Of a stretch of DNA of 64,000 bases, positions 34,094 to 45,080 are shown piece by piece. The notes under the pieces were generated by a model. That model was not told the origin of the DNA. It saw nothing but the letters and a program-made list of their open reading frames with translations, and made no database searches. The translations under genes were made by a program, and so were the position numbers. The DNA comes from Labyrinthula sp. Ha (taxonomy: Eukaryota; Sar; Bigyra; Labyrinthulida; Labyrinthulaceae), in NCBI GenBank assembly GCA_015227615.1, contig JAALGZ010000033.1, positions 1 through 64,000 of the forward strand. The letters run 5' to 3'. Positions within the stretch are counted from its first letter, which is position 1. Each line of letters begins with the position of its first letter.

Positions 34094-34426
34094 TCATATG
34101 TTGTACCAGATGAGCAAAAATATATACCTGCTATACAATTGTAATAACAGACCAGAGTTAACATTGTCTGTATTTAAATATAATCCATAGAACTTAGCCC
34201 CAAGATTACTAATATCAGATACAAATACTTCGGATGACACTTTAGCTATGAGATCTAAGTGAAAAACCTGAGGAATGCAAAAGGAAAAAATTTCATTTTT
34301 AAGAAATCTGCTTTTATTGTTGATATGAATTCTTCGTGTTGCATCAAAACATAATAAATTGAGAACTTTTTCTGCGTATGTCAGACCTACATAAAGTACA
34401 ATATTATTAACACAGAACAGTGCCAT
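34094..34426 (-). CDS. Possible fragment of an unidentified membrane protein gene
   Basis: A 110-codon frame from an ATG at 34426 reads like natural protein (VLYVGLTYAEKVLNLLCFDA; LDLIAKVSSEVFVSDISNLG), with a hydrophobic start. The same frame stays open upstream of the ATG for about 20 more codons, and a pyrimidine-rich TGCTGTAG near 34460 could be a 3' splice site. At the 3' end a potential 37-nt intron (GTATATAT...ATATGACAG) would replace the low-complexity tail with a short end. I do not recognise the family, and in-frame stops in the further upstream coding-like stretch (to about 34680) mean that it may be a pseudogene. Confidence 0.25.
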   Translation of the reverse strand: MALFCVNNIVLYVGLTYAEKVLNLLCFDATRRIHINNKSRFLKNEIFSFCIPQVFHLDLIAKVSSEVFVSDISNLGAKFYGLYLNTDNVNSGLLLQLYSRYIFLLIWYNI

Positions 34427-35879
34427 CTTAAAGACCAGAGCTCCGACAAGGTGATTACCTACAGCACAGGCAAGAAAAATAATTAGACCGGAGACAAATT
34501 CAGACCAGATTATTTCGTTTGGTTATACATAATTCTAAGACCCATTAATTATTCGGGATCTCTGGTTACAGTAGGACTACCCAAATTTGCTTTAGCAATC
34601 TTAGTAATAAATGGGGTTTCATGTTTTTCAATTACTGAGGACTGGTTATATTACTTGATAAACTTGTCAATAACTATTCGATATATATATATATATATAT
34701 ACATTAGAGCTCTGGTTAGCAAAACAAGAATTGGGGTCTTATTTCCTATCAAATGATACTAAGTTCCAATTTATTATCAGTGCCAAGTTGCGGCCCGCGA
34801 CCATAGGCTAAATGGCCACAGAATGTGTACATTATGTAAACTGTATTTAAACCTTAGAAACTAGCCAAATTTCACTATTATAATTGGAATACCCGAACCA
34901 TTTGATCGTTTACACGGGGGTTTTGATGCAGTGGAAAACTAGATTTTTTTCTCCATTTGGGCCAAGTCCATTTAATACACCCCTGTAATAGTAAGCGACT
35001 GATTATCAACAATAAATGGTTTTCCTGTTATTAACATTAACGATCATCAATAAGAAGACTGGAGGGCACTTTTTGACATATTAATAAAAAATTAAATCTA
35101 GTTCATTTGACGGTACTTCAAAACATACTGTTAGTATTGTTAACTTTAAAGTAGGAGTTTATACGTAAAAAATGGGATATACTGTCTAACGACGTTTTTA
35201 ACATGGCGCTGTAGATTTAGTTGGTTAAAATGAGAAAATCCGTAAATCTTACACTTTAGGTTGATTGCTTAGCTGGAATATCATTCGTATCTCTTAATTT
35301 TCATTGTTTAAGGTTAGTGTAGCCAAGTGCAATGCCTTAAGGGAACTAAGCTGTCAAATGTAAACATTATTTCTTACACCTAGTCAATTAGTGTTGGTAA
35401 ACAAATAAGTAAACACGTTTGTTCCTATTTATAGTAAAAAATGGCAAATAAAAGATATTTTGAGATAAACCTAGTAAAATTAGTCTACAGTTGTGGTTAA
35501 ACTGGGAATCGGCAAAACATGTTTTTCCCTATTGTTCTATAATTATTCCCTCTTATTGGGTTAAGAACCAGGTACACAAAATAAGCTGCAGGCAAGAACA
35601 ATTTATGAAATTCTGCTGAGAAAAAACCTTAGTAGTTGAAAAATAGACGCTAAAAACTGTATTGCTTAATCTATTACTGCATCCTATCAACCCTTTTAAA
35701 CTCTGATTATCTGATGTAGCAATATGTTATGCGCAGTGGGTGTTCCTTAATTAAGCACCCTACTATCTTTTTCTATAAAAGAAAATCGAATACCTGGTAT
35801 CTAAGCAATACTTTAAAACTATTAGAGTTTATTAGGAGCATGTTAGTAGATATTTCACAGTGTGATAACTGGAGAAACT

Positions 35880-36044
35880 TCATATATCCAAATTTCGTTG
35901 AGCTATAGCTGGTGCTACATAAAAGCCAAGATGAAGTATTTCAAAAACCTCCTGCTTTTTTTCAACATCAGAAGGAGCTAAAAGAATTCCTTCAACTATT
36001 TTAATCTCGTTATCAAGCAAATCAGGGTTAAGTTTCCCTACCAT
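35880..36044 (-). CDS. Possible small ORF or terminal exon, unknown function
   Basis: A 54-codon ATG-started frame has well-mixed, non-AT-biased composition: NPDLLDNEIKIVEGILLAPS, EKKQEVFEILHLGFYVAPAI. It has 11 acidic and 6 basic residues, unlike chance frames of the surrounding spacer. No domain is recognised. It could be a small gene, the last exon of a gene with tiny introns, or a leftover of a dead gene. No upstream exon was found. Confidence 0.3.
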   Translation of the reverse strand: MVGKLNPDLLDNEIKIVEGILLAPSDVEKKQEVFEILHLGFYVAPAIAQRNLDI

Positions 36045-37791
36045 TTGATATTGCTAAACAAGCTTACGATATTAATTATACTGATGATGTTGATTATGAC
36101 AGGATATAAACAAGTTCAAAAAAATGGGGTGAAAAAACGAAGTGAAAAAAATTATAGCGAATATAATTTCAATTTAACCTTTAACTGTGTGTTTTTCACC
36201 CAACGAAGGTATTTATGTAAGACTATTCTAGCAATAAGTTAGCAAACATAAATCACCTAAGACAGTATAGCAAATCTCTCCCAATACTATCAAAAAATAA
36301 AGAATACTACTAAAAGGCTATGGCTAATAAATGTTTCGATATTTTGGCTTTAATTTTATGAGTTTTTGATAAATTGAAGCCTAGATGTTTTCTTTAATGT
36401 TGTCCTAATGAATTTTCCAGCACATAGAAAAACAACGAGAATTAGATTCCTCTATCGTATGAATGACAAAATGAAATGAGTGGATTTATCCAGTGAAAAA
36501 TGGAAATGACCATGATATGAATTGAATCATTTGGGAAATAGTGCTTATCTAGATACAAACTTCTCAGGGAACGTGTGAATAGAGTCAATTGAATGAACCA
36601 AGGAAAACATGGTAGGCAGGTAAGGTAGTTAGCTCATAATGACCACTCCAACTGTAGTCTTTGATAAGATAATGCCTTGAAACATCAAGATGGTGTGTTT
36701 ATCGACTTTTTAAATGAAAAGATGAGATATTAAAAAAAATGTCATTAAAACGACTTTGAATACCTACTTACTGTCTTTGGGCGAACCTCAGGTGACGTTT
36801 GATACATCAGGATATCATCTGGAGACACTTCCAAACAAGTCATTTTTTGCTCCAGCTTTAATAACCAACTAAATTTTAAAATATTTTTGGATATGTTTTT
36901 TGATAGACTGATGGGTGCCAACTTAACATGGTATTATGTGGAAGAGATAATGCATACAGACTAACGGAGTTAAACTATATGTTTAATGCTGCCCTTCTAT
37001 ATTCAAATATATATATTAAACTTAATAATGAAAAGTGCTTGGATAAATGTATTTATTCTAATAAATAGATTTTAATAAAAAGAATTAAATGATAGTTTCT
37101 TACCTTTGTCGTGCAAATATCGGTATTTGCAAACTCTTGTCAATTTCCTGCGAGTAGCTGGACGCTTTAGGAATATCTTACTCTATGTAAAAACATTATA
37201 GTAATAAAATAAGACAAGCTTATCAGAGATTCTGTGCTTAGGGTGAAATTAGACTCGTTTATACTTTTTCTAGGGGCTCCTATGGGACCTTTGTGTCGTC
37301 TTTTTGATTTTAGCTAGAAGATTACAACTTGATTTAAATTCTAAAAGATATCTCTAATTAAAAATATAAATGTGTTCACATTTATAAAGTGAACAATAGA
37401 ATATTTTCAGAAAAGTTTTTTGAAGTGGCTTTTCTGTTGAAAACGAGTACTCTGTACCGATTGTGCATACTTTCATCGCAAATGCTCAGTCAAACCTAGT
37501 GGAATAGAGGCGAAGCCAGGATTTTGAGCAGGGATAGAAAATGTTTTACCAACTGATATTTCTATGACTAACTTCTTTACTTAGAAGGAAATGCTATTTA
37601 TCATTCTATACTTGTGTTTCTTATTTTGAGGCTGAAGGTGTAGGCAATAATGTGGACATGAATTTGTCCATTAATATGACATTACCGCCTAAATTAAAAA
37701 GAAATATATTTGAAACGGCCATATTATCTTCAAAATACAAACACTAGCCAACAGCAAACAATAAAAAGCACTTAAACCATTTCAAACATAA

Positions 37792-39384
37792 ATGAAACAA
37801 GCACTGCTTCTTTTCCCAGTTGTTTTCTACTTAAAATGCCATGCAGACCAAGTTGATTCTTTTAACCTGGAACTCTTCGGTCTCTATTGCCAACAGCCAC
37901 ACCCTTCAACAAATCAACAGAGTGAGCTCTCTCAGTGCCTTACTCAATTTGCAGAAGAAAACAGTTTCACAATCGATGCCTCTGATGTAACAACTTCTGA
38001 AGAAATATGTGCTAAAGTATACAATCTTTATGACAGCTTCTTGGACTGCTTTTTCGACAGCTGTACCTTTCAAGAAACTGAAAACCTACACGCTTTCATC
38101 CAACTTGCTCTAAACAATTTAAGTTCAGAAACAAGAATCCCTATTGTTTCAAATATTGGTGACACAGTCTCATGCCACTACCAAGGAAATTCTTATTCGT
38201 ATTCATTGTCTGAAATCATACCTAGTGCAACAGATCTACTCCGAGAAGGTGTTTGTGATACTCCATCTGAAAGAACTGAAGTTGAAGAATGTATAGAAGA
38301 GATAAAATTAAATGATCTGGAAGATGTTTTCTTTTTCCGTGATCAAGTCTTTGAGTTTGATGCCAGTTTTCTTTGTCAAGAATATTTTCAGCCTGCAATT
38401 GAACAGAGAGTGATTTGTTTAGAAGACAGTTGTGAACTAAGCTGTGAACAAGAAGAAGAACAGCTACTTGAGGCTCTTGGAGGTTCCTATTCAGCAAACT
38501 TGGATCTTTGTGGAGTAGATCTTTGTTCTCTATTTGAAGTAAGTGATTTTTCTGATGATTCTGATGAGGAGAGTGAGGAATCTGAAGAGAGTGCAAAGTT
38601 TTTTTTATCAGAACTTGATTTGTATTCTTTTGGTCTTGGTTGCAAAGATCAATTTGCAAAAGATCTGGAGGAGTTTTCTGAGAGATCACTTATTTTAGAA
38701 TCTGGTTCTTCTGAAGAAGTTTGCATTGAAAGAAATGAAACTCTAGATGAGTTTTTCGACATTTTAACAAAAAATTGTGATTTATATCCAACAAACTATC
38801 TATTTGAAATTCTATCGAATATTGCAAAGGCACTTGAAAATGCCTTTGAGTATCCTCTTTCTATGGAATATTGTAGCTGGGATATTCATTTTTACCCAAG
38901 TGATATAGTTTATGAGGTTTATCCTGCAGATCAACTAGATTGTAATGTAGAAGTCGAAACTTGTGTTGAAAATATTGCCTTCAGTCAAGATATTTCTGAA
39001 ATGTTTTCTTTTGAAGACGGGCACTTGATGTTGGATGAAGTTTTTTTCTGTAAGGATGTACTAGAAGTTAATCTGAAAGCCAGAGCAGAGTGTTTAAGCG
39101 ATTGTCAGGTTGAATGTAGCGCAGATCTGTTTGGAGATGGTTTGAATTCTCAATTTGAACTCTGTAAGAGCTATTTTAGTCAAAGCAGTATTTGTGGTTT
39201 CGTTGGATTGGAACAGGAAGAAGAAGAGTCTGACGGTGATGGTGAAACAGAAGTTGAACCAGGAGAAGATGGAGTTGAAGAAAGTAATTCAAACTCGGGA
39301 TTAATAGTTGCAGTTGTAATGTTGATAGTTTCTCTCAGTGCTGTAATCGGGTTTGTGTACTTTAACCAGGAAACGTTCAAATAG
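37792..39384 (+). CDS. Acidic cysteine-rich type I membrane protein with internal duplication
   Basis: The protein is 530 aa, ATG at 37792. Residues 1-18 (MKQALLLFPVVFYLKCHA) form a signal peptide. The ectodomain is strongly acidic and has about 30 cysteines. It consists of two related halves (about 25-245 and 270-480). Matching points are LYCQQP/LGCKDQ, EEICAKVYNLYDSFLDCFFD / EEVCIERNETLDEFFDILTK, EVEECIEEI...VFFFRDQVFEFDASFLC / EVETCVENI...MFSFEDGHLMLDEVFFC, and CLEDSCELSCEQ...LCGVDLCSLF / CLSDCQVECSAD...SICGFVG. A Ser/Glu linker separates the halves. A Glu/Gly stalk leads to one transmembrane helix (LIVAVVMLIVSLSAVIGFVY) and a seven-residue cytosolic tail. I do not recognise the family; it looks like a cell-surface or endomembrane protein. 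The conserved cysteines suggest disulphides. The gene converges with RNase H1, 54 bp between stop codons. Confidence 0.78.
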   Translation: MKQALLLFPVVFYLKCHADQVDSFNLELFGLYCQQPHPSTNQQSELSQCLTQFAEENSFTIDASDVTTSEEICAKVYNLYDSFLDCFFDSCTFQETENLHAFIQLALNNLSSETRIPIVSNIGDTVSCHYQGNSYSYSLSEIIPSATDLLREGVCDTPSERTEVEECIEEIKLNDLEDVFFFRDQVFEFDASFLCQEYFQPAIEQRVICLEDSCELSCEQEEEQLLEALGGSYSANLDLCGVDLCSLFEVSDFSDDSDEESEESEESAKFFLSELDLYSFGLGCKDQFAKDLEEFSERSLILESGSSEEVCIERNETLDEFFDILTKNCDLYPTNYLFEILSNIAKALENAFEYPLSMEYCSWDIHFYPSDIVYEVYPADQLDCNVEVETCVENIAFSQDISEMFSFEDGHLMLDEVFFCKDVLEVNLKARAECLSDCQVECSADLFGDGLNSQFELCKSYFSQSSICGFVGLEQEEEESDGDGETEVEPGEDGVEESNSNSGLIVAVVMLIVSLSAVIGFVYFNQETFK

Positions 39385-39438
39385 AATAGAAACATAGTAA
39401 ATAGCTATAGTTGGTGACGCTAAAATAATGTTAAGATA

Positions 39439-40179
39439 CTATTGTGCCAGTCTAGCACCTTTTTTAGCGAGTTCATCGGCCATATCGTTAAACTTGTCAA
39501 AACTATGACCCTTTACAAAATCAAAATCTACTTTAATATTCTTTTCTGTTACTTTGCTTAACAGAGATCTCACATGATCTATTAGTTCTCGATTCTTTAC
39601 GCCATTCTGCTCGCCCAAGACAGCCTTCATAGCATACTTTGAGTCACTCTTAAACAATATAGACTCTGCACTATCAAATGTAGTAGACTGTAAGACATGC
39701 TGCAAGGATTTTCCTATTGCTAAAAGTTCTCCAGTATTGTTGGAGGTAACTTTCGCACCAAAGGTTGTTTCTAAATCTCCATGGACAAGAACTTTTCCAA
39801 ACTGCTCTGAAAGGACGTTTCTATAAGAGTCCAAGAGAACGAAACCCCACCCTGCTGGTTGAATTATATACTGGGTTCCTCTATTTTTTAAGCAGCTACC
39901 ATCAGTGTAAAATGTGTAAGAATAATTTTCGACTTTTCTTCCGGTCTTAATATTACTGGATTTGTTTGATTTAGGTAACTTTCTCTTAAGGCTCAATGGC
40001 TGAGAAGAAGAAGATAACTCTATAAAGTTGTTTGCAGAGGTAAGGTCAGAAAATTTTTTGTATTTTGCTCCTGGAAATTTGTCTACCTGTTGTTTGCAGT
40101 GATCCCAAGAGAAATATATGCCAGGTATTCGCCCTTTTGCAACAGCATAATATGATTTATTAGAGAATTTTCTCTTCAT
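39439..40179 (-). CDS. RNASEH1: Ribonuclease H1 with hybrid-binding domain
   Basis: The protein is 246 aa from the first ATG (40179); the frame remains open upstream but without ATG. Residues about 9-55 form the RNase H1 N-terminal hybrid-binding domain (YYAVAKGRIPGIYFSWDHCK, KYKKFSDLTSANNFI). After a basic linker comes the catalytic domain, with the four acidic residues in place: YTDGSC (D), NNTGELLAI (E), FKSDSKYAM (D) and FNDMADELAKKG (D), plus the flexible-loop histidine in VKGHSFDKF. It cleaves the RNA of RNA:DNA hybrids. The order and length match eukaryotic RNase H1. The N-terminal MKRKFSNKS is basic and could aid mitochondrial import, but this is not decisive. Confidence 0.92.
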   Translation of the reverse strand: MKRKFSNKSYYAVAKGRIPGIYFSWDHCKQQVDKFPGAKYKKFSDLTSANNFIELSSSSQPLSLKRKLPKSNKSSNIKTGRKVENYSYTFYTDGSCLKNRGTQYIIQPAGWGFVLLDSYRNVLSEQFGKVLVHGDLETTFGAKVTSNNTGELLAIGKSLQHVLQSTTFDSAESILFKSDSKYAMKAVLGEQNGVKNRELIDHVRSLLSKVTEKNIKVDFDFVKGHSFDKFNDMADELAKKGARLAQ

Positions 40180-43100
40180 TCGAAAAAATAAGTATTTGTC
40201 TGATTGTACAGCTCTTAAAATGCTACGTGAGTGAAGCAAGTTCTCGATGGTTCAATTTCTGGTGAACTGTGCAAGAATGAAGTGTCTTAATAATCTTGGA
40301 CTACAGTAATCCAATCTTGATGTAGAATCTAATGAATGGTAACAGAGTGCAGGTTTAACCAGGAGTTGACAGAGAGAATCCTGTGCAATTGATTGATACT
40401 ACATCTGCTAGGGTTTGGCACGGGCTTGGATAAAAATTATTAAAGCATACGAAGTGTCGTACTTTTGGTAAATGAACGAGTCTACGAAACATATGCAACA
40501 CCTGCTTCATATTCTGTTTCACGCTCAAGAAAACGATATGTTAAATTAATTTTAACATCTGCTCTAAATGAGAAGTTAAATACCAGTCTTAGGGTTCAAT
40601 AACCTTGCTTGATTTATATATTAATTGTGGTGTCAAAATAAAAAAAAACAGGAACGTGATCTGTGGGAACACCTAGTTGACTCAGACTCTTTAAATAAAC
40701 CCATGGGAGATCTTTGTGCAAAAAAAAGTTGGGTACAACTATTCTTGGACAAAAAATATTTTAGCAGTAAAGTTTTGATATGAAATTTGCTTATATCTTT
40801 TTATTGGAACAATTCACGGAATTTCCATTATCCAAAAAGTTTGTGTATTTTATCATTGTACAGCATTTCAACCTAACAACTAGTTTAAATCTTTTCTTGG
40901 TTTTTGAAGTTTTTAGTTCTATGTTTTACTAAATATGTTTATGCATTTTGTGATTAGACACACCCTAATAGTCAAAGTCTATTGGGCATGTTTCATATAC
41001 CTGTATTGAATCCTGTAAGCTGGAATCATCAATCCCAGTAACCACCGAGAAAGAATGTCAAAGAAGGAACCGAACTCCTGATATGATATGAAACGCACCG
41101 ATTTAGATCATTTCTATTTAGCTACATTGCTTATCAGTAGATTTTATAGGACATTGAAAGTTTTCTATATAATTCTGTCATTGTTTAGGGTTTGCTCAAA
41201 CAAATAAAAGCAGTTACACCGACTATGAAAAAGTTTCTATTTGTTTTTCCTGCCCTTAGGTAAGAACAAAAATAGCTTAAATTAGTTTCTATCTAAATAA
41301 ACATATGCTTCTCTAGCAACCTCTATTTGAGTTTAAATAAAAGATGAAACAGAAAAGGCAGTTGTGTGGTATGGCCTTCCATTAACAAATTTTCAAATTT
41401 CATTTTATTATCCTTAGTCTAACTGGCATTTGGACCCAAAAAAGCTAAAATTATTATTGGATTAAGAAACTATAACATAATAGTTAATACCGAACTTAAA
41501 ATGGGCGCATGGTTGCTAAAACCAAACAAGTTTAAGTGTTATTACCAAATCTTACTCATATGGCTTGAAATATTTTGTTCTTTTATTTACTTGGTATCAA
41601 GTTCCTTCATATAACTTAAAACTTATATTATGCGCTATTATTACTATCTATGCTGTCATTAATCATGAATATTTTGTATTCTAGTCCCAAGGTTAAAGAG
41701 TCCAATAAATTTTACCTGCAAATAAGGCTTGACTACACTATGTCATGCTTTTTTGCACGTGATGCGTGATTTATTTAACATCCATTTATTTTTTTATCTA
41801 CTTTTTTCAGAATAACAAATGCCTATGTTATCAACTAAATCATATTTTTTTTTTGCACAGTGACCTAATTACCTAGAGTTCCTTATGTAGATGAAACTTT
41901 GGGGTCAAAATAATATATTTACACAAATTCGCAACATTCCAAATCTTATCGCACCATGTTAAGCTATCTAAAACAACCTTTTTAATAAATATAAGTTAAG
42001 ATATCAAATTGATTTTGCAGTTAACATATATATGGAGAGAGAGATAACCTAACAAAGCACTGTATTCACTTTCAAATTTTAAAAGGTAGCCCAATCTACA
42101 AAAATTTAGAATATCTTAACTTGTTGCTGGCAGATTTGAAGAAATACCTCAAAAGACTAAACTAAAACACGATTAGTTTCCTTTCCCAGCTCTCAGAAAG
42201 CCTAAGTCATCTCCTCAAAATTCTCGGTGAAAGCCTTATTTGGTTCCTCGATCACTTTTTAACGGATTCCTCAGTTAATTCCTCGACTAAGAGCAATTTC
42301 TTCATTTATTACAATAACAAGAACATTTCATTGCCCGGAAGTTCTAGAAAAATTCCCATTTATCGCCCAATGTAGTGCCGAGGTATAGCCAGGCTCATTC
42401 AATCGCCACTAATATCCCCCATACCTCTGAATGGGTTCTCACTTTGCACATAATCTGTGTCTCTATTATTATTTAGATCTCTTATTTAGCTCAGTATTCC
42501 ACTTGTTGTATTCTAATGTTATTGCGGGGGAAACAATAACGAGAAATATAAGTGAATACATATTACTAAAGCAGAAATAATTATTTATAAACAATCTCCA
42601 TTAAAAAGTACCAAGGTTTAATATGAAAAAGATGATTTTGTTGGAGGAATCGACATTAATTACCTTGTGTTTCATTGATGGCGTTAATTTTGTTGTTTCC
42701 ATTGTCAGAGTTTAAAGGTCGTTTCTTATTAGGTTTCACATAAATAACTTAATGCGATGCTTCGGTATTAATACTTCACAAAATATTCTTACTAGACTCA
42801 GAGTTCCGGTCTGGGTCAATCATGAACCTGTTGAGTATATAACTTTCTTGGGGATTTTCATTTATAGATAGCTTAACCACAAATTGATTGCTATGTAATA
42901 GTATTGTTTCAAGTCATTAACTTGAGAGATCACATTATGAAGATTGACCTGCCTATGCATTCGCAAATGTAGTTCTCAAACAATTGTTTTTCACATGATA
43001 GAAATGCAACTCTGACATGACCCAATCTGTGAAATTAAGGACTATCTCAATCTTCGCCTCGAGGTATTCACTATGGTCAGAACTACAATTTCAAGTCTGA

Positions 43101-44613
43101 AACATGGCTGATAGAAGCAGCATAATGCTCATAATGCTAATACACGGTATTTCGATCACGAAATCGAATCGAGAGTTATTAATATTTTTTTAAATTGGTT
43201 GTAAAAGCTTTTTATTAGCTCTATTGAATCAGAAAAGAATCCAAAAACAGTTTCTCATTTGAGTTACACTAATACTTGAATTTGAGGTTCATAAAGTTTT
43301 AATTAAGTGATCGCTCATGATTTCTCACAAATAAGAACAAGAGGAGAGTCAAGTATATTTATCTTATCTTGAGCTTCTGTCATCTATATGTCTAGGTTAG
43401 TTTGCTCTAAAGTAACTCGAGATATTTTTTGCTTAGAATAGTTACGAGATAGCAGCCTTCCCGAAATAATCTGCGATTACATGTGGCTCTATGGGCGTCT
43501 ATTATTAACGTTCTAGTAAGATCTAGGAAGATAGAGCTAAGCATCATTATTCAATTGAGTCTAGTTTACATATGACAGAACAACCTCATGAAGGAGATGT
43601 TGGAAAAAATCCTGGGGTGGATACCACGGTATCAAGCCCACGTCAACATTCGCTGGAAGCATATGACTCCTTGTATTGATAGTAATAAATATTGGTACTA
43701 TTTAAAAGCATTATTATGTATTGCACTGCTCTTGATAATATAAAATCTGCTCTGAGTGATACAGATGCTTTTCCAACTTTTCTAAGTGAGTTTTGAAATA
43801 AAGGTGTGTATTATTAGAAGATTTGGTCACATGACCCGCTCTTATCTAACTTCGCATCATGAGTTTGTTTCTATTTTTTGTTAATATATAACCTTTTTGC
43901 TAATTTCACATCGATGCTGATACTCTTCTAAGGACCACCGTATCCGAATCAATTACCGTACTTCTTCTTATGTGTCTTTTTGCCTGTAGAGCTATTAGAA
44001 TTATGGTTAGTAGTCGTTTAACAATTGTAGAATACGACCCTATGATCAGGACCACATCCGTTTATCAGGTTCCAAGCATTCTTAAAATAATAACATCGAG
44101 GGTAATATGAACTCTCAGGAAATATATCTCTGATACCATTTATTTTCTTTATATTATTTGATCTTGTTGTTCATTTATCATGGTATTGACAAGACTCAAA
44201 AATTTTGCCAAAAATATATGGGTGACTTAGGCTTGAACATATGGCCCAAGGATAATTTGGATATTATCGTATGAAAGAAAAAACTCAATCATCATTTGAG
44301 GAACATAACATCCCGACAAGAATATCAAATCAGAAAAATCCTGAAAATATCATTTGAGTTTTAATGTTTTTTTCTCAAACGGTATCTATACTGATATTTT
44401 AAAGAAATGAGGAGTACTGCTACTAGCATATCTTGTAACAAGAATTTTATGGAGTTTGCTAAGTAAAGAATGATTTTGTCACAGGAATGCACATGAGAAA
44501 CTTAAGTTTTCTCGATACATTACTTACACTCAAGCCACTTCTTTGATTTTCCCCAGGAAGTGACTTTTCAGAACTTAATTTTTGGAAAGTGTACTACTGG
44601 AGAATCTTAGATT
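40180..44613. other. Long AT-rich spacer with one repeat copy and coding-like fragments
   Basis: There is no intact gene. A diverged dispersed repeat copy lies at 42185-42470. At about 43010-44110 (plus) several short frames read like protein (GDVGKNPGVDTTVSSPRQHS at 43590-43650; a 66-codon open stretch at 43905-44110 containing VEYDPMIRTTSVYQVPS). I do not recognise the source; decay or chance cannot be separated by eye. Elsewhere I see nothing. Confidence 0.45.
42185..42470 (+). repeat. Dispersed repeat, copy 1
   Basis: It is similar in direct orientation to 45775-46055. Shared points in order are AAATTCTCGGT, GGTTCCTC, AGTTAATTCC, AATSTAGTRYCGAG and GAATGRGTT followed by CTGTRTCTCTATT. 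The copies are diverged with small indels. Confidence 0.55.
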
Positions 44614-45043
44614 TCATTCTTCCGGTGGATATGGTAGTTTTCTAACAACAAACTCATCCTCATCAGAAAATGAATCATTATTGAAACCATCAAAAATAAT
44701 GCAAACAGCTATTGACTGAAACATAGACAAAAGTATTAATATTGAAATTACAAACAAGAATAGGAGGGGAAAATAAATTTACTGCATTTACATAGTTGAC
44801 AAGTCAATCTACGTAAACACTTCACTAGAAATCTATCCACCGTGAATACACAAGCAGTGGTACTAAAACTAAGGCTAACAGAATATTATGAGGATTCTGA
44901 CTAGTTAGAAAAGGTTTTGAGAAAATTGGATATTTTAGAACATAGCCTTCATTTTGTTGATGAAGGGCTGTAGATCTTCCTGGAAGGCCTGTGGAAAAGG
45001 CAGATTTTCTGTCCAAGACTGGTATAGTTGAGAGAATCTGCAT
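44614..45043 (-). CDS. Probable small spliced gene, structure unresolved
   Basis: Two minus-strand pieces look like exons. The first (44825-45043, ATG CAG start, 72 codons) reads SAFSTGLPGRSTALHQQNEG and ends in a hydrophobic helix (NILLALVLVPLLVYSRW). The second (44614-44715) is an acidic tail preceded by a good 3' splice site (CTATGTTTCAG) and reads SIAVCIIFDGFNNDSFSDED...LPYPPEE before a TGA. A GTAATTTC...TTTCAG segment of 36 nt (44716-44751) and a GTAAGAAA...ATGCAG segment of 43 nt (45038-45080) look like introns. However, I could not join all pieces in one frame without a stop, so the true exon set is unknown. The predicted product would be a small membrane protein with an acidic C-terminus. 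Confidence 0.35.
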
Positions 45044-45080
45044 AGAAAAAAATTAACTGTGCTGCAACATATTTTCTTAC

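Larger units (their letters stand above)
31391..37791. other. Long AT-rich spacer with minisatellite and coding-like fragments
   Basis: The left end (31391-31750) is the presumed promoter of the ADP-ribosylglycohydrolase-like gene and contains a CCAAT-type pentamer (ATTGG near 31574). A minisatellite lies at 32140-32275 and a pure TA tract at about 34680-34702. A few unidentified minus-strand coding-like frames are listed separately. The rest, including the 36.1-37.8 kb part before the next gene, shows nothing recognisable. Confidence 0.5.

Noticed and set aside
34680-34702. CRISPR-like or regular repeat array
   Set aside because: It is a simple TA microsatellite with no repeat-spacer structure.
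38222-38689. 155-codon minus-strand ORF
   Set aside because: Antisense to the duplicated Cys-rich protein; its Leu/His/Gln-rich low-complexity content mirrors the acidic sense codons.
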